NCBI RefSeq assembly: GCF_000002425.4
Contig: NC_037269.1
Location: 3,237,146-3,301,145, forward strand
Direction: 5' to 3'
Source: Physcomitrium patens
Taxonomy: Eukaryota > Streptophyta > Bryopsida > Funariales > Funariaceae
Length of the DNA: 64,000 nucleotides
Shown here: one piece after another, positions 36,103-47,149 of the stretch
How positions within the stretch are numbered: the first letter of the stretch is position 1
How the letters are laid out: each line of letters opens with the position of its first letter
Program-made: the position numbers and the translations under genes
Notes under the pieces: model-generated
Database searches by the model: none
What the model saw: the letters and a program-made list of their open reading frames with translations, nothing else
Told to the model about the DNA's origin: nothing

Positions 36103-36492
36103 ATGAGGAAGCGCAGGCAATACGTGAAGACCACCAAGTGCTATCACAGGTTGCCAACCATCGAAGAGACGGAAGAGCTCGGCGTCAGCTGGAAGTCGAA
36201 CGTCGTATCGTCGGCGCAGCCGCGATCATGGTGCCACAACGTAGTGTCGAGCTCCCCGGAAGTCGATCTCGAGGACTGCACCAGATGGGGCTTCGATTCT
36301 TTCAAGACCAAGTTCGCAAGTCTAAAGGAGCTGCGGCAGACACTGGAGCCGCACGCTAAGCAGTTCGAAGAGAAGATCAAGCAGTCGTATGGTGAAGTGA
36401 CGGATTTCGTTAGCGCCAAGTCGAAACAGGTCCGCGCTGTACAAATTGTTTGGCCCAACCTTCAATTTCGTAACGTCGTCGATACTAAGTGA
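36103..36492 (+). CDS. Hypothetical small basic protein
   Basis: Single open exon of 129 residues from the first ATG after an in-frame TAG at 36073-36075. The N-terminus is basic (MRKRRQYVKTTKCYHRLP), followed by an acidic TIEETEEL patch and a Ser/Val-rich linker. A long amphipathic helix-like part covers about 64-108 (FDSFKTKFASLKELRQTL, EEKIKQSYGEVTDFVSAKSK). Three Cys (13, 44, 59) have no metal-site spacing. No signal peptide or membrane segment is apparent. I do not recognise the family. The codon pattern and clean frame support a real gene, though the C-terminal 20 residues could follow a missed splice at AAACAG|GTCCGC. Confidence 0.55.
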   Translation: MRKRRQYVKTTKCYHRLPTIEETEELGVSWKSNVVSSAQPRSWCHNVVSSSPEVDLEDCTRWGFDSFKTKFASLKELRQTLEPHAKQFEEKIKQSYGEVTDFVSAKSKQVRAVQIVWPNLQFRNVVDTK

Positions 36493-37133
36493 CAACTATG
36501 GTGTTGCGACCATATCACATCGGCTCGACGAGAACTAGTTTTTCTTTTTCTTTTTTGCATCCTGTTCCTTTTTATCTCTCGTTGTTGGACCAGGTTTCTC
36601 AATTTTGTTCTACGCTGCTCAGGTCACTGATGCATTCATTCAACATCTGTCGCTCTTGTACTATTTTCCAAACTCTGAATACCAAATCCTCCATGCTTCA
36701 AAAAGTGCCTGTGACACACTCTAGAACTTCCAGTCCTCCAGACAATGCGTGCTCTAGACACCGCTGTTTATTGATTCTCTACTGCAATGCACAATGCTAA
36801 ACACCGAATTCAACTGATTCCCTGCGCTTGATACTTCAAGCTACAAAGTAAGAGTTCATTCTGATGACCAGATGGAAGGGCGTATAGAGATTGAGATGCT
36901 TGCAGAGCATGTAAACATACCAGAGACAGGTGAGATAGGTCCAACCAATACATGTACTACATAACAACAGGTTTTTTCTATTTAAAATGTCAGGAAATTA
37001 ACAAGTTCCTGTGTCTACACACTAAGAATGTAAAATTTCAATTCAAGCAGTTGAATCAAGGTCAACAAGGCCTTCGGAAGTGCAGTAGTAAACAAAGTTC
37101 TGAAATAGAAAAGTTCTGCTTAGCTTTTCTGCA
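36493..37133. other. Spacer between the small gene and duplication copy 2
   Basis: The start is probably the 3' UTR of the small gene. The last 70 bases before 37134 differ entirely from the sequence before 16509, which fixes the left edge of the duplicated unit. Confidence 0.5.
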
Positions 37134-37403
37134 CTTGGCACTCTCACCCCGCCCTTCACCATCGACGGCTCTGCCCGGGACATGGCGACCACACACCATG
37201 GCCGCCATCCTATCGCCTTCGTCGTCTCTCCGATTCATCGCTGCTCCTGTGAGCACACACCAACTGCCTCCCCCTCGACACATGGCGCCCTTGCACCTCC
37301 ATCCAATCCCTTTGAGCTTCATCGCCAACTGGAGCTCCTCCACGTCTTTGCATGGTGCTTGGATTTTGATTACACCTGATACTGCCCACTCGCTGCGTTC
37401 AGA

Positions 37404-37410
37404 TATATAG
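37404..37410 (+). promoter_or_regulatory. Probable TATA box of copy 2
   Basis: TATATAG at the position equivalent to 16779-16785 in copy 1, 134 bp before the ATG. Sequence upstream of 37134 is unique to this copy, so distal regulation may differ between the two genes. Confidence 0.45.
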
Positions 37411-37543
37411 TCATGGTAGTCGAGAGTTCCCCTCAATCAAAACAAGCTAATTGTGCAGGACTTGCCTTGAGCTATTTGCTTTAGCTTACGATCTACTTTA
37501 GTGTACTTCTACGTTGATAATTTTATCCTCACCCGTGTCGAGA

Positions 37544-38823
37544 ATGGCGTCTATGTCCACTGCGATGGCACTGTCGAGCTCTGTGGCTGCACCTGCAGTC
37601 AAGCTCTCCTCCAACGCTGCTTTTGGATCGTCCGGAGTTCAGCAACTGGCTGCTGTGCGGTCGCCTGTGAAGCCGAACGCATCCAGAGTTGTGGCTGCCA
37701 GGGCAAGCCAGTCCTCTGAGGTAAGGTGGCGCGCATTGAATTCATGCGATCTAGAGTCTGGATGGCATGGATATGTTTGTTTTGTGGATAACTTACGTCA
37801 AGTACAGTTTTCTAGTTCTGATTTTGTGCTAATCTCGATTATTGTTATTATGTGCGTATTGTTATGTAGTCATGACCCATGATGCATGGCAAAGCGTGAT
37901 GTTTGTGGCATTTTTGTTCAGGATGCCTTAAAATTGCTGTTTCTGTATTTTGGCAGGAACAAGCCCCTGTGAAGTCTAAGGTTCTTGTGGCGCTTGTGGC
38001 CGCCGGAGCGGCATTCGCATTGAATGTTACTCCTGTTGCTCCCGCACAAGCTGGGTTTTTCAGCAATGACATCCAGGTCGAGCGGGGCGCCACATCCCCA
38101 CAATTCCCCGGAAACGAAGGCACTGGAACGAAGGTCGGCAACAACACGGGTAGCAGAGGGTCAGCCAGTTCTGGCACGCCCTTCGGTGAAGGCGCCGGTG
38201 GCAACTTGGTTGGAGACAACCAAGCCACCAGGCAGCTTTCGTCCACGGGAACACCGTTGGGAGAAGGAAGTGCCAGCGGCTCCGGCGTGAATGGTGCGGA
38301 GGCGTTGAAGGTACCTGATGTGGGACTGCCTGATGTGTCCAACCCCTTGAACAAGATTGGTGAGCTTAATCCCTTGAAGAATGGTGCACCCGATGCATCG
38401 AACATCGTCGGCGACGCCAAGAATGCTGCTCAGGACTTGGCGGGGGACGCCAAGAGTAAGATTGGCATGGGAGGAATGGGAGTGCCTGATGCAGGCATCG
38501 TTGCTAGCAACGCCAAGGGCATGGCCGCTGATGCGAAGTCCAAGGTAAGTGGCGGGATGAGTGATCCTTCAAGCATTGCGAGTGACGGAAAGAACTCTGC
38601 CAAGGATTTGGTAGGCGATGCCAAGAGCAAGTTGAGCAATGTTGCCAGCTCTGACGTTGTCGGTGACGCTAAGAACGCTGCAAGCGATGCTGCAAATCGC
38701 GCAACTCAGGGAGTTGCATCAAACAGTGCACAAGGCGTTGCGGAGAACGTGAAGAACAGCATTGGATTACCTAACCCCATGGAAGCTGGGAAGGCTCTCA
38801 TTAGTAAGGTAAGCGGGAATTAA
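37544..38823 (+). CDS. Predicted thylakoid-lumen protein with LEA-like repeats, copy 2
   Basis: Exons 37544-37720 and 37957-38823 encode a protein that appears identical to copy 1 (347 residues): plastid transit peptide, lumenal signal ending APAQA, and DAKSK-type repeats. Splice sites, TATA box and poly(A) signal are also the same. Both genes look intact, so dosage could be doubled. This copy sits next to ordinary genes on its left and the transposon block on its right, whereas copy 1 has AT-rich spacer on its left. Confidence 0.85.
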
Positions 38824-38977
38824 ATGATTTGTGCGAAGTTGATGAATTAATCTCGTGCCTAGTGTTTTGCTAGAGTTGAATCGAGTGGAACCTGTACATG
38901 ACGAGCTTGAATGTGCGAGGATGTTAATCATCGTCGTCACTCATTGTAAATGTATGTAGTTAGATGTTCAGCATCGT

Positions 38978-38983
38978 AATAAA
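38978..38983 (+). terminator. Polyadenylation signal of copy 2
   Basis: AATAAA, equivalent to 18353-18358 in copy 1, 155 bp after the stop codon. Confidence 0.6.
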
Positions 38984-39179
38984 ACTTGTATCACCTTTAT
39001 AATGTCTGTCTCCGATGTGATTGAACATTGCGTCATGGTTCATTTCTCGAAAATAATTCGGAGAAATTTGTAATGTTTGTAGCTGTTCGAATTTTCGACG
39101 GAGGTGTGTAAAGCAATTGCTTGAAGTGTGTAGGTTATCTTGAATTGTGCGACAGCAAACCAAACAGAAATATGTCTGA

Positions 39180-40824
39180 AATGTTTTGCAGCTTAATGGA
39201 AGGTCAGGCTATGGAGGATGAATCATTTGAACACGTAACCACTCGCAAGTATGTAGCATGAGCCGACGTAGCATGTTCTTCGTAGAAGCTACTTTTCCGC
39301 TGTTATTGAGACATTGTTCCTTGTCCACCATCCTGTTTCTTGGCGTTCAACTGCATCAGGCCATTGCAAATAGACTAGTGGGTTTTGAAATGCCACAGTG
39401 TGTCCTTAATCATCCTGCAGCACGAGAAACTAATGAGTAAACTCTTTTAATCCTTCTCTGCTATGTCGGGGGTTCCACTTGATAGTCTCATCTTCCCTGA
39501 GAATGCAATTGATAACGTGTAGTTAGATGAACCATAGGGTGATGTTCCAAATCGAAACATGTGAATAATTGCAATTTCACTTGACTGGAGATGTCGTAGA
39601 ATTCTAATCACCACCTATCAGACCATAATTAGATTGCGTCGTTGCCATGAGAGTTACATCTAGGCTTCGTCTTCCTGCTTCAATTCAGGACATGATCGCC
39701 TTCACATTTCGTGCGTTGTGTGAAACAAGCTAGCATGGAAGCGTTTTTGCCGAAAATGTTTTACAGCCATAGTGAACAAGTTCGACAAATCCTGCGTGCC
39801 TGTGGGAATTCGTGATTGCAAATACATACGAGAATCGGGGATTAGGGCGCATCTCTCGCACGATCAATTAGTTAGGAGTGCGATTAGGATTGGTTGGATT
39901 GCAACGGAGGCACCTACAGAATTTTCATTTCGTTCTTCCAGAATTTAGAAATCTTCGCAATTGCAGTTGTTTGCTGTTTTGATTGAACTTTTGAACAAGC
40001 GATGAACATGTTAGAATTTTAACTTAAATTGAGCTTCGTTGATCAGGTTTGATTTTTGAGAGACTGCGACCAAATGAAGAGAAATTTGGAATGAAATGCA
40101 GTAAATAGCATGGGTTGTTTGGAGCTGGAGGGAGCTTGAAAATCATGCACAGAAGTACAATCAAGAATCGTGTGGTGGCTATGGAGAATGTTGGTTTTCG
40201 GCAAAATTAACGATGAGGATGATCCTCTCTCTCCCTCTCTATCTCTGTGCATGCAAATCTCGTTCTCCGAGGCATTGCGAGAATGACATTTGACGTATGA
40301 CCTCGGTCATCAATCGCTTTCAAATTCATGTATCGGATTTATGTCCCTAAACTTGTCAACCCTAAAGTATTTGAGTGAGTATGTGTAAGTTTTAAAGTAT
40401 GTGAAACTACTTGAACCATTTCATAATTTCGAAGACATCAATTGTTTTTAATAAACCTGATTTTGATGCTACTTTACAAACAACACATTTTTTCTTAATA
40501 AAGTTTTGCAGATTACAGAAATACTTCAGTTGAAAATTATACCATATATATATATATATATATTGAATAAATTTAACAATGATAACAATTGGTTATATCA
40601 ATTGGAATTGCTATAATCTTATTAATACTTGCAACAACTAAAAAGGTATCAAGGAGGTGTATGGCCTTCCTATTGAGATTCCAATGACCAATCAATAGTC
40701 AGGGTTAAGACATAATACCCTTGCACAAGTCTTTGGAGGCAAGGTTTATTTTATTTTATTTTTTATTTTTATTTTATTTAAATTTTATTTATAAAGCCTG
40801 AATTTGAATAAAAAAAAATCTTTT
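39180..40824. other. Spacer between duplication copy 2 and the copia relic
   Basis: Gene-like composition fades into AT-rich sequence from about 40,320. No supported gene. A (TA)n array lies near 40543-40562 and TTTTA-rich low-complexity sequence near 40,745-40,790. Confidence 0.5.
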
Positions 40825-41315
40825 TGTTGAAGTAAGTAAATAAAATAAAAATAGAATATGTTATCTTATAGAAGATATTATTTTATGTTAATAGCTAATA
40901 ATCAAAGGTTTGTCTCTTAGTATATAGAAATGTCATCTTATGAATAAGATATGAGATCAAGGACGAAGAGATAAGATCATGAAGATAAAGAATCTACAAG
41001 AGAATATCCAAAGACTATATAAAAATATAAAACATTTGCTATAGGATATTTTTATAATAACTAATATATCAAAAGATCTTATGAATATAAAGTATATGCT
41101 AAGATTTATCCTAATAAAAATTAATATTCCAAAGGATATATTTAATATATTTTTTAATTAATGTAAAAGTCAACAAGTAGAAGTTGTCGATAAAGTCACC
41201 AACCACTATCTAAAAATAATAAATATTGGAAGTAAGAACCATCTTATTTTATGTTTCTTTTTATTTACAACCTTTGTGATGCTATTTGTTGGGATTTTTA
41301 ATTGAATTTTTTTAA
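40825..41315 (+). repeat. 5' LTR of the copia relic
   Basis: Starts TGTTGAAGTAAG and aligns with about 48750-49252; the two have diverged a lot, mostly by C/T and G/A changes and small indels. The end near 41315 is approximate. Confidence 0.65.
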
Positions 41316-41919
41316 TAGGTTATGGATCCACTCACCTTTATTTGTGTATTTTAAAGTTCTCTAAAGTCTTTATTATTGTTAAGAATAGATTATGTTGTTG
41401 TTGTTGATATTATGTTTTAGAATCTCTTGACTTTCTTGTTGTTGTGTTGATATTAGGTTTTAGAATCTCTTGACTTTCTTGTTATTGATGTTGAATTGTT
41501 CTTATTTATTATTAAGTGTATTATTAAATTTAAAGTTTATTTGATATTTTAAAGAAATTATATTAAACAATGGTAGTATATTTTTTTATTAAGTAAGATC
41601 TTTGGTGGCCTAACTTTGTATTTTGATATGGTAAAGAAGCTTTAGGTGCTTAAAAGTCATTTTGTAGTTCTAATACATGATTTTTGAGAATGGAAGTGAT
41701 TGAAGAGTTTCAAATTTGATAAGAATTGTTTCTATAGTTTATAAGACTTGTGAAAAGTCTTAGAAATAAAGTTAAAAGTGATTTGAGAATAAAAGTACTA
41801 TTTTATTTATAAAGTAGGTATTTTGGAATTTTAATGTAGCAACACATTCTTGCTGATTTTGAGAGCTTTATTAATCATTTTAAAAATTCTCTTCAATACG
41901 TCTATTCTTTAAACATGGC

Positions 41920-42560
41920 TTCAAATAAAAGATGAAAGCTTTAGAATATTTGAAAAATTTAGAAGAGATAATTTCTACCATGGGAAGAAAAAAATAAAAC
42001 TTTTATTTTCTTTTTTAGATCTTTGGAATATTATAGATGAAAGTGAAGATCCTCCAAGCACTAATGTTGATATGAAAGAAGAAGAAGGAATATAAATATT
42101 GTAAAAAGATAGTATTTGAATTGATTACAACTATCATTGTTGATACCAACTTTTCATATAGGATTAGTTGTAATAGTTTAGCAAAAGCATGGAAGATTCT
42201 TTACAACATCTATGAAAGTAAAAACTTTCCAAACATTCTATAGAAAAAGAGAAAGTTCTTAACAATAGAAATAGAAGAAAGTGATAATTTTATAGCTTAT
42301 GTCAATAAGATAAAAGCTCTTGCAAATCAATCAATTATTCTTGATAAGCCGGTAGATGATTATGACATTGTCATATCTTAATTTTTGAACCTTCTCAAGT
42401 CCTACAACTATCTTATTGTGGCATTGGAGTTTATAAAGATAAAAGAATTTATATTGGACTATGTTATAGTAAGACTTGTTCATATAGTGATTAAAAAAAA
42501 AAAAAATATAAGAATCAAAGTAAAGATTTAATTTTCTTTTATGAATAAAAAAGATATTTT
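41920..42560 (+). pseudogene. Copia gag remnant
   Basis: The + frame carries blocks typical of copia gag: LAKAWKILYNIYESKN near 42180, FLTIEIEESDNFIAYVNKIK near 42256-42315 (the region usually reading 'L.. ...M.E..S..E.....I..L'), then ALANQSIILDKPVDDYDIV and LLKSYNYLIVAL. Stops break it, and the start and zinc knuckle are not clear. Confidence 0.65.
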
Positions 42561-42714
42561 TTTAAACTAATATCATATAAAAAGAAATATTAGAACTTGA
42601 TTCATTTATAAAAAATCATATTATTTTTTACAAAATTATTACAAGGCCAAGAAAGGAGATAAAGAAAATGCTAACAATATACATGATGAATTTAGAAGAT
42701 TACATTATGCTTTC

Positions 42715-44083
42715 ATGGCAAGTAAAGGCACCTCCATAGCTATCATGTTCAAGTGGATTTTTGATTTGAATACTACTATACACATGGCTCTATATAAGTG
42801 TTTATTTGTTATTTATGAAGAAATTCCATCAATAAGAGTTTGGTTGAGAAATAATGGCCTAGTACAAACTATTATAATTGTTTCCATTGTGGTGGAGATT
42901 TTTGTAAAAGATCAAACAAAGAAGATCAAATTGAAGGAGGTCTTACATATGTCAAAGGTAAAGAAGAACCTTCTATTGGTAAGCAAGTTTATTTTACATG
43001 TTTATAAGGTTTAATTTGATATAAATAGATATTTTATGACGATATTAGGTGGAAAAGATGTTGCTAAAGACTTTGGAGATGGCAATCTCTAATTTATCAA
43101 TAGAATTGAAATAGAGGCATTTGCTGAGTTTTTATAAAAATCAAGACAAATTTGGTATTTGGTATCAAAACTATAGTTATTTGAATACCAAAAGCATGAA
43201 AAATTTCTAATATATGGAAATTTACTTAAATCTTAGTCAATTATGCAATAATGCCATAATTCTTGGTTGTGAAGGTTGCAATCAAGGAAAATAATAAAAG
43301 ATTTTATTTCCAAGTGGAGTTGCAATACATGCAAACAAATTATTAGAGATTATATATTTTGATGTTTATAGACCTATATAGATAGTATCTATAGAAGGAA
43401 ATAAATACTTTTTCACTTTTATTAATGATTTCTCAAAGAAGGTGTGGATTTTCATCTTTGAAGCCAAAAGTGAGTATTTCTCAAGCTTTAAAGAATCTAA
43501 AGTACTTGAGGAGAAGAAATATAAATATAAGATTGAGCTATTATATATAGACAATAGAGACAAATATATATCAAAGTATTTTGATGAATTCTTAAAGATT
43601 CAAGGTATTACAAGAAAAACCTCTACTCCTTATATTCTACAAAAAAATGAAGTTTTTGAAAGAAAAAATTGAGCCTTTGTAGAAATGACAAGGAATATAA
43701 TTCATACTTAATACCTTAAATATAAATTTTTAATGAAAGTGATAGTGAATACAATATATACAAGAAATAGATTTTTTATAAGTGCACTCACATCTATGAC
43801 TCTACAAGAAGCTTAGAGTAGGAAGAAATCTTGTATTTTATCCATGAAGAATTTTAAATATATTACTTATACAAAGATATCAAATTGTATAAAGTCCAAA
43901 TTTGATACAAAAGGTATAAAATATATATTTGTTGGATATTTTGAAGATACCAAGACATATATGTTAATATATTTAGAAAACAAGTAAATCATTAAAAATT
44001 ATAATGTTAAATTTTTGGAGCATAAGAATACCTGAGAAAACTTAGAAATGTATTGAAGTGGTGTGAGCATAATTAAAAGCTCC
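42715..44083 (+). pseudogene. Copia protease and integrase remnant
   Basis: The protease stretch (42715-43014) reads WIFDLNTTIHM where functional elements have WL.DSGA..HM, so the catalytic Asp-Ser-Gly is lost to DLN. KEVLHMSKVKKNLLLVSKF follows, as expected. The integrase comes next (about 43360-44060): GNKYFFTFINDFSKKVWIF, the second acidic segment LYIDNRDKYISKYFDEF, and TSTPYILQKNEVFERKN for the 'T.PQ.NG..ER.N' motif, then KYIFVGYFEDTK. It is cut at 44084 by the insert. Confidence 0.8.
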
Positions 44084-46828
44084 AATGGTTAGTTATAGTT
44101 TTTTTTTGTAATTTTTAACATATTTTTATTAATTTTAATACTAATATAACTAATGAATAGATCTAAATTATTATTTTTAGTTAATTATGACTTTAAAAAT
44201 ATCTTTAGATTGTTAATTAGATGGATACTTCTAATTAGTAGATTGTTTGACTATTTTAAAATTCAAAAGAAAAAAAATAGTAAATTTAAAAGATCTATGA
44301 TTTCTTTTTCTTGAATTACTTTAAATCTTTTTTTTAGTAATAAAACTACAATTTTAGTAGAATTTCTCTTCTAATTCTTAGGAATTATATCTTAAATTAA
44401 TCTACAATCTTGATTTTCAATCCAAAAGCTAATTTCTAATTTGACTATGGTTAGAAAGTCTCTTAAATCTAATTGCTCTATCTTCTTAATTAATTTTAAA
44501 GATTTTTAAGCTTAAATTTTATTTTATAATTTAATTGGATTCAAAATATAAAGTCTAATTGTTAAATTAATGATGATCTTAAAAAGAAAGAGACAATTTA
44601 AATTTTTGGTGGAGTTTCCTCTTACAGTGATTTTAATCACTACTTGAAGTTGAAAAAAAGGAAAAATTAGAAAAAATCACAAATTCAAGGTCAATTTGCA
44701 ATTAGGTTTTGGATTTGCCAAGAGTTCATACTTAAGGGAGTTTAAATTGAAGAATGGTGATGATGAAGGCTTTGATGGCAAGAATCCTTGCTGATTTCCA
44801 AGTAGGCTAATTAGAATTAGAATTGTAGTTGAAATTTACAACTAAATTAGAAAATTAATTAATTCTTATGATTTAGAACTCAGATTTGGGCTTATGAATA
44901 GTTGATCTTAGGATAAAAATATGTTTAGAGACATTGGTGGTGTTAGTTTCACCAAAAAGATGTTAATTTTTGAGTTTCGACTGAAAGTTATTAAAGACCT
45001 TTGATCTTGGTTAGGAATTTTCCGATTTTGATGGTGGAGATGTGTCCGCCACTTTTGGGCCTCTTCCTAGTTAAGAGGGCTTGGGTGGCTGAGCTCCCTC
45101 TCTCTCTCTCTGTCCATCTTCTTGTGGTGAAGCCATGGCAAAATATTCTCCCATCTTGTGAATGCAAATTTTCTTTTTTAAACTTGTATGGCCTCATTTT
45201 AACTCGCTCAGTCTATCTCTTTTTATTTTCTATTTGTAAAACTTTGTAAACAGATTCTAATCACCCTTAGCTTTGTAACGGCATAAGGCACGCCTAATTT
45301 GAAGTTGTAACAAATTTTTGGCAAGTTTTCAAGGTGACAAGGGTCTACTGCCTTGGCAGTGTAGGAGCGTCAGCTTAAAAAATCTATAACTTGGTGATCT
45401 CTGACTCAGCTTTGATGTGAATTATTGAAATGAATGCGTTCTAAAGCTTAGTTTACTAAATAATTTAAATCACTGATTTCCGATCTATATAAAATTTTTA
45501 ATGAATTTTTAAATGCGAAGTAATCTACTGCCTTGGCAGTGTTGAACAACCAGTTTTGAAAAATTGTATCTTAGTACTTACTTATATTTTTTTTGCTAGA
45601 ATTTGTTGGAAAAGGAACTCTACTAAGTATAGTTTTAGGAAAAATTATACTTGTCAATTTTAAACTATTAACTGATTTTTAGTAAATTTTAAAGTAGAAA
45701 GGGATCTGCTGCCTGGGCAGCTCAAGTTGCCTTGCTTTGAAAACACACATCTCGAATGTCAAACCTTGGATCACCATGAAATTTGGTAGATAGGAGCAAT
45801 TCTATGTCAACCTCAACTAAAAAACATTTCAAGTGCATAGGAGTTGTGTGGAATTGTTAGCAAATTTTTGAATGACAAGGGATCTGCTGCCCTCAACTTG
45901 ACATACTCTAAGTAAGTTTTTCTTCTCTAATCACCCTCTAATCACATCCCTTAGCACCTAAATTGCTATATTATCAATCATTTTTCTTATTACCATCAAT
46001 TAATGTTATTTAATAATTTCAAAGGACTTTTAACTCACTTGGAAATTAATCTTAAATTCTTATCTTTCCATCCATTCTTACCCTTAAGGATAAAATAAAA
46101 ATAAAGAAATAAATAAAAATTAATCTGATCTTTTAAATTTTTTCCTATTTCTTTTAACCTTAGCCTTTTAACTTTAAATTTTAACCTTAAACTTTAAACT
46201 TTAACTTTTAACCTTCAACTTTTACTTTTTTACTTTTAACCTTTCACTTAACTTTTAATTATTAATTCTAATTTAAATTTAAATTTATTTGTTTTATTTG
46301 TTTTATTTTATTTTACTTATTTTAATTTTTTAATCCTCCAACTTTCATATTTTATCTTAAAAAAAAATCTTAACATCATGTTAGTACTGAATTTAAATAT
46401 TTAAGGCTATTTAATACTGAATTTCTAATTCTAGATGAAGTTTTGTCATAACTCCCTATATAGAACTCCGATTTACATGATTAATACTACCTTGGAAAGC
46501 CTTAAACCAACACTCTAGCATGGTATTCATTGTTTTTATTTTATTTTATTTCAATTCATAATTTTCAGAGTTTAAGTTTGATAGAATAAGTCTTGGAAGG
46601 CACTTAACTAAATGAATTACAAATGCTAAAAATTAAATCATAAAAAAGTATAACTAACTTGTTGTGTTGTTGGATTAATCTTGATTATTACCTCATTTCG
46701 GTTTTCCTATTTTATAGATGTTTTGTATCTCTACATTAATTAGTATTAGGTTTTTATATAAGTTATGATCTTATTAAATCAAATTTAAGTGAGGGGAGAA
46801 AAATCCACTCACAAGTGGGAGTAATGGT
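44084..46828. mobile_element. 2.7 kb insert in the copia relic
   Basis: Copia-like reading stops near 44080. AATGGT occurs at 44084-44089 and again at 46823-46828, a candidate target duplication bracketing 2.73 kb without coding motifs. Inside are a gene-like patch (45,040-45,290, with CTCTCTCTCTCTG and a CCATGG) and the ~180 bp repeats. It may be a large solo LTR of a further family. CAAGTGGGAGT just before the right AATGGT could alternatively be a copia polypurine tract, so the boundaries are tentative. Confidence 0.4.
45300..45900 (+). repeat. ~180-bp tandem repeat with CTGCCTTGGCAG core
   Basis: The words TCTACTGCCTTGGCAGTGT, the same again, TCTGCTGCCTGGGCAGC and TCTGCTGCCCTC begin at 45344, 45524, 45705 and 45883, spaced 180, 181 and 178 bp. 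Each is preceded by an AAATTTTT.AA....AAG stretch. The core CTGCC-TT-GGCAG is an inverted repeat. Between cores the copies are diverged but alignable. Confidence 0.75.
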
Positions 46829-47149
46829 GTGTTTATAGATACATCTCTAATTTTAACAAAGAAAGAAAGAAAAGATGGTGACAATGAAGATGGTGGTAAT
46901 GTGAATCAAGGTAAAGAACTAAAGGAGTTGGAGAAGAAAGTTTTTACAAGACTAATAATTAAAGAAATGAAGATATTGAAGTTGATAATGATAATAAAGA
47001 CTATTAGCCTTTAAATAAAAAGAGACAAGCTTTTAGAAAAAAGAAGTTTGGAAGAGACCTTAGAATGCATGAAGTTGAATCTTCATCAAATAAAAAGAGA
47101 TATGATATAAGAAAAAGAAAACTTTGTAAATGATAGAAGAACCACATTT

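Larger units (their letters stand above)
37134..39179 (+). repeat. Segmental duplication, copy 2 (2046 bp)
   Basis: Matches 16509-18554 in the same orientation, with two base differences found by eye and no indels. The left edge starts at CTTGGCA and the right edge ends at TATGTCTGA, after which the copies read GTTTTAAAC and AATGTTTTG. Identity extends through the intron and 3' flank, so selection on the protein alone does not explain it. Confidence 0.95.
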
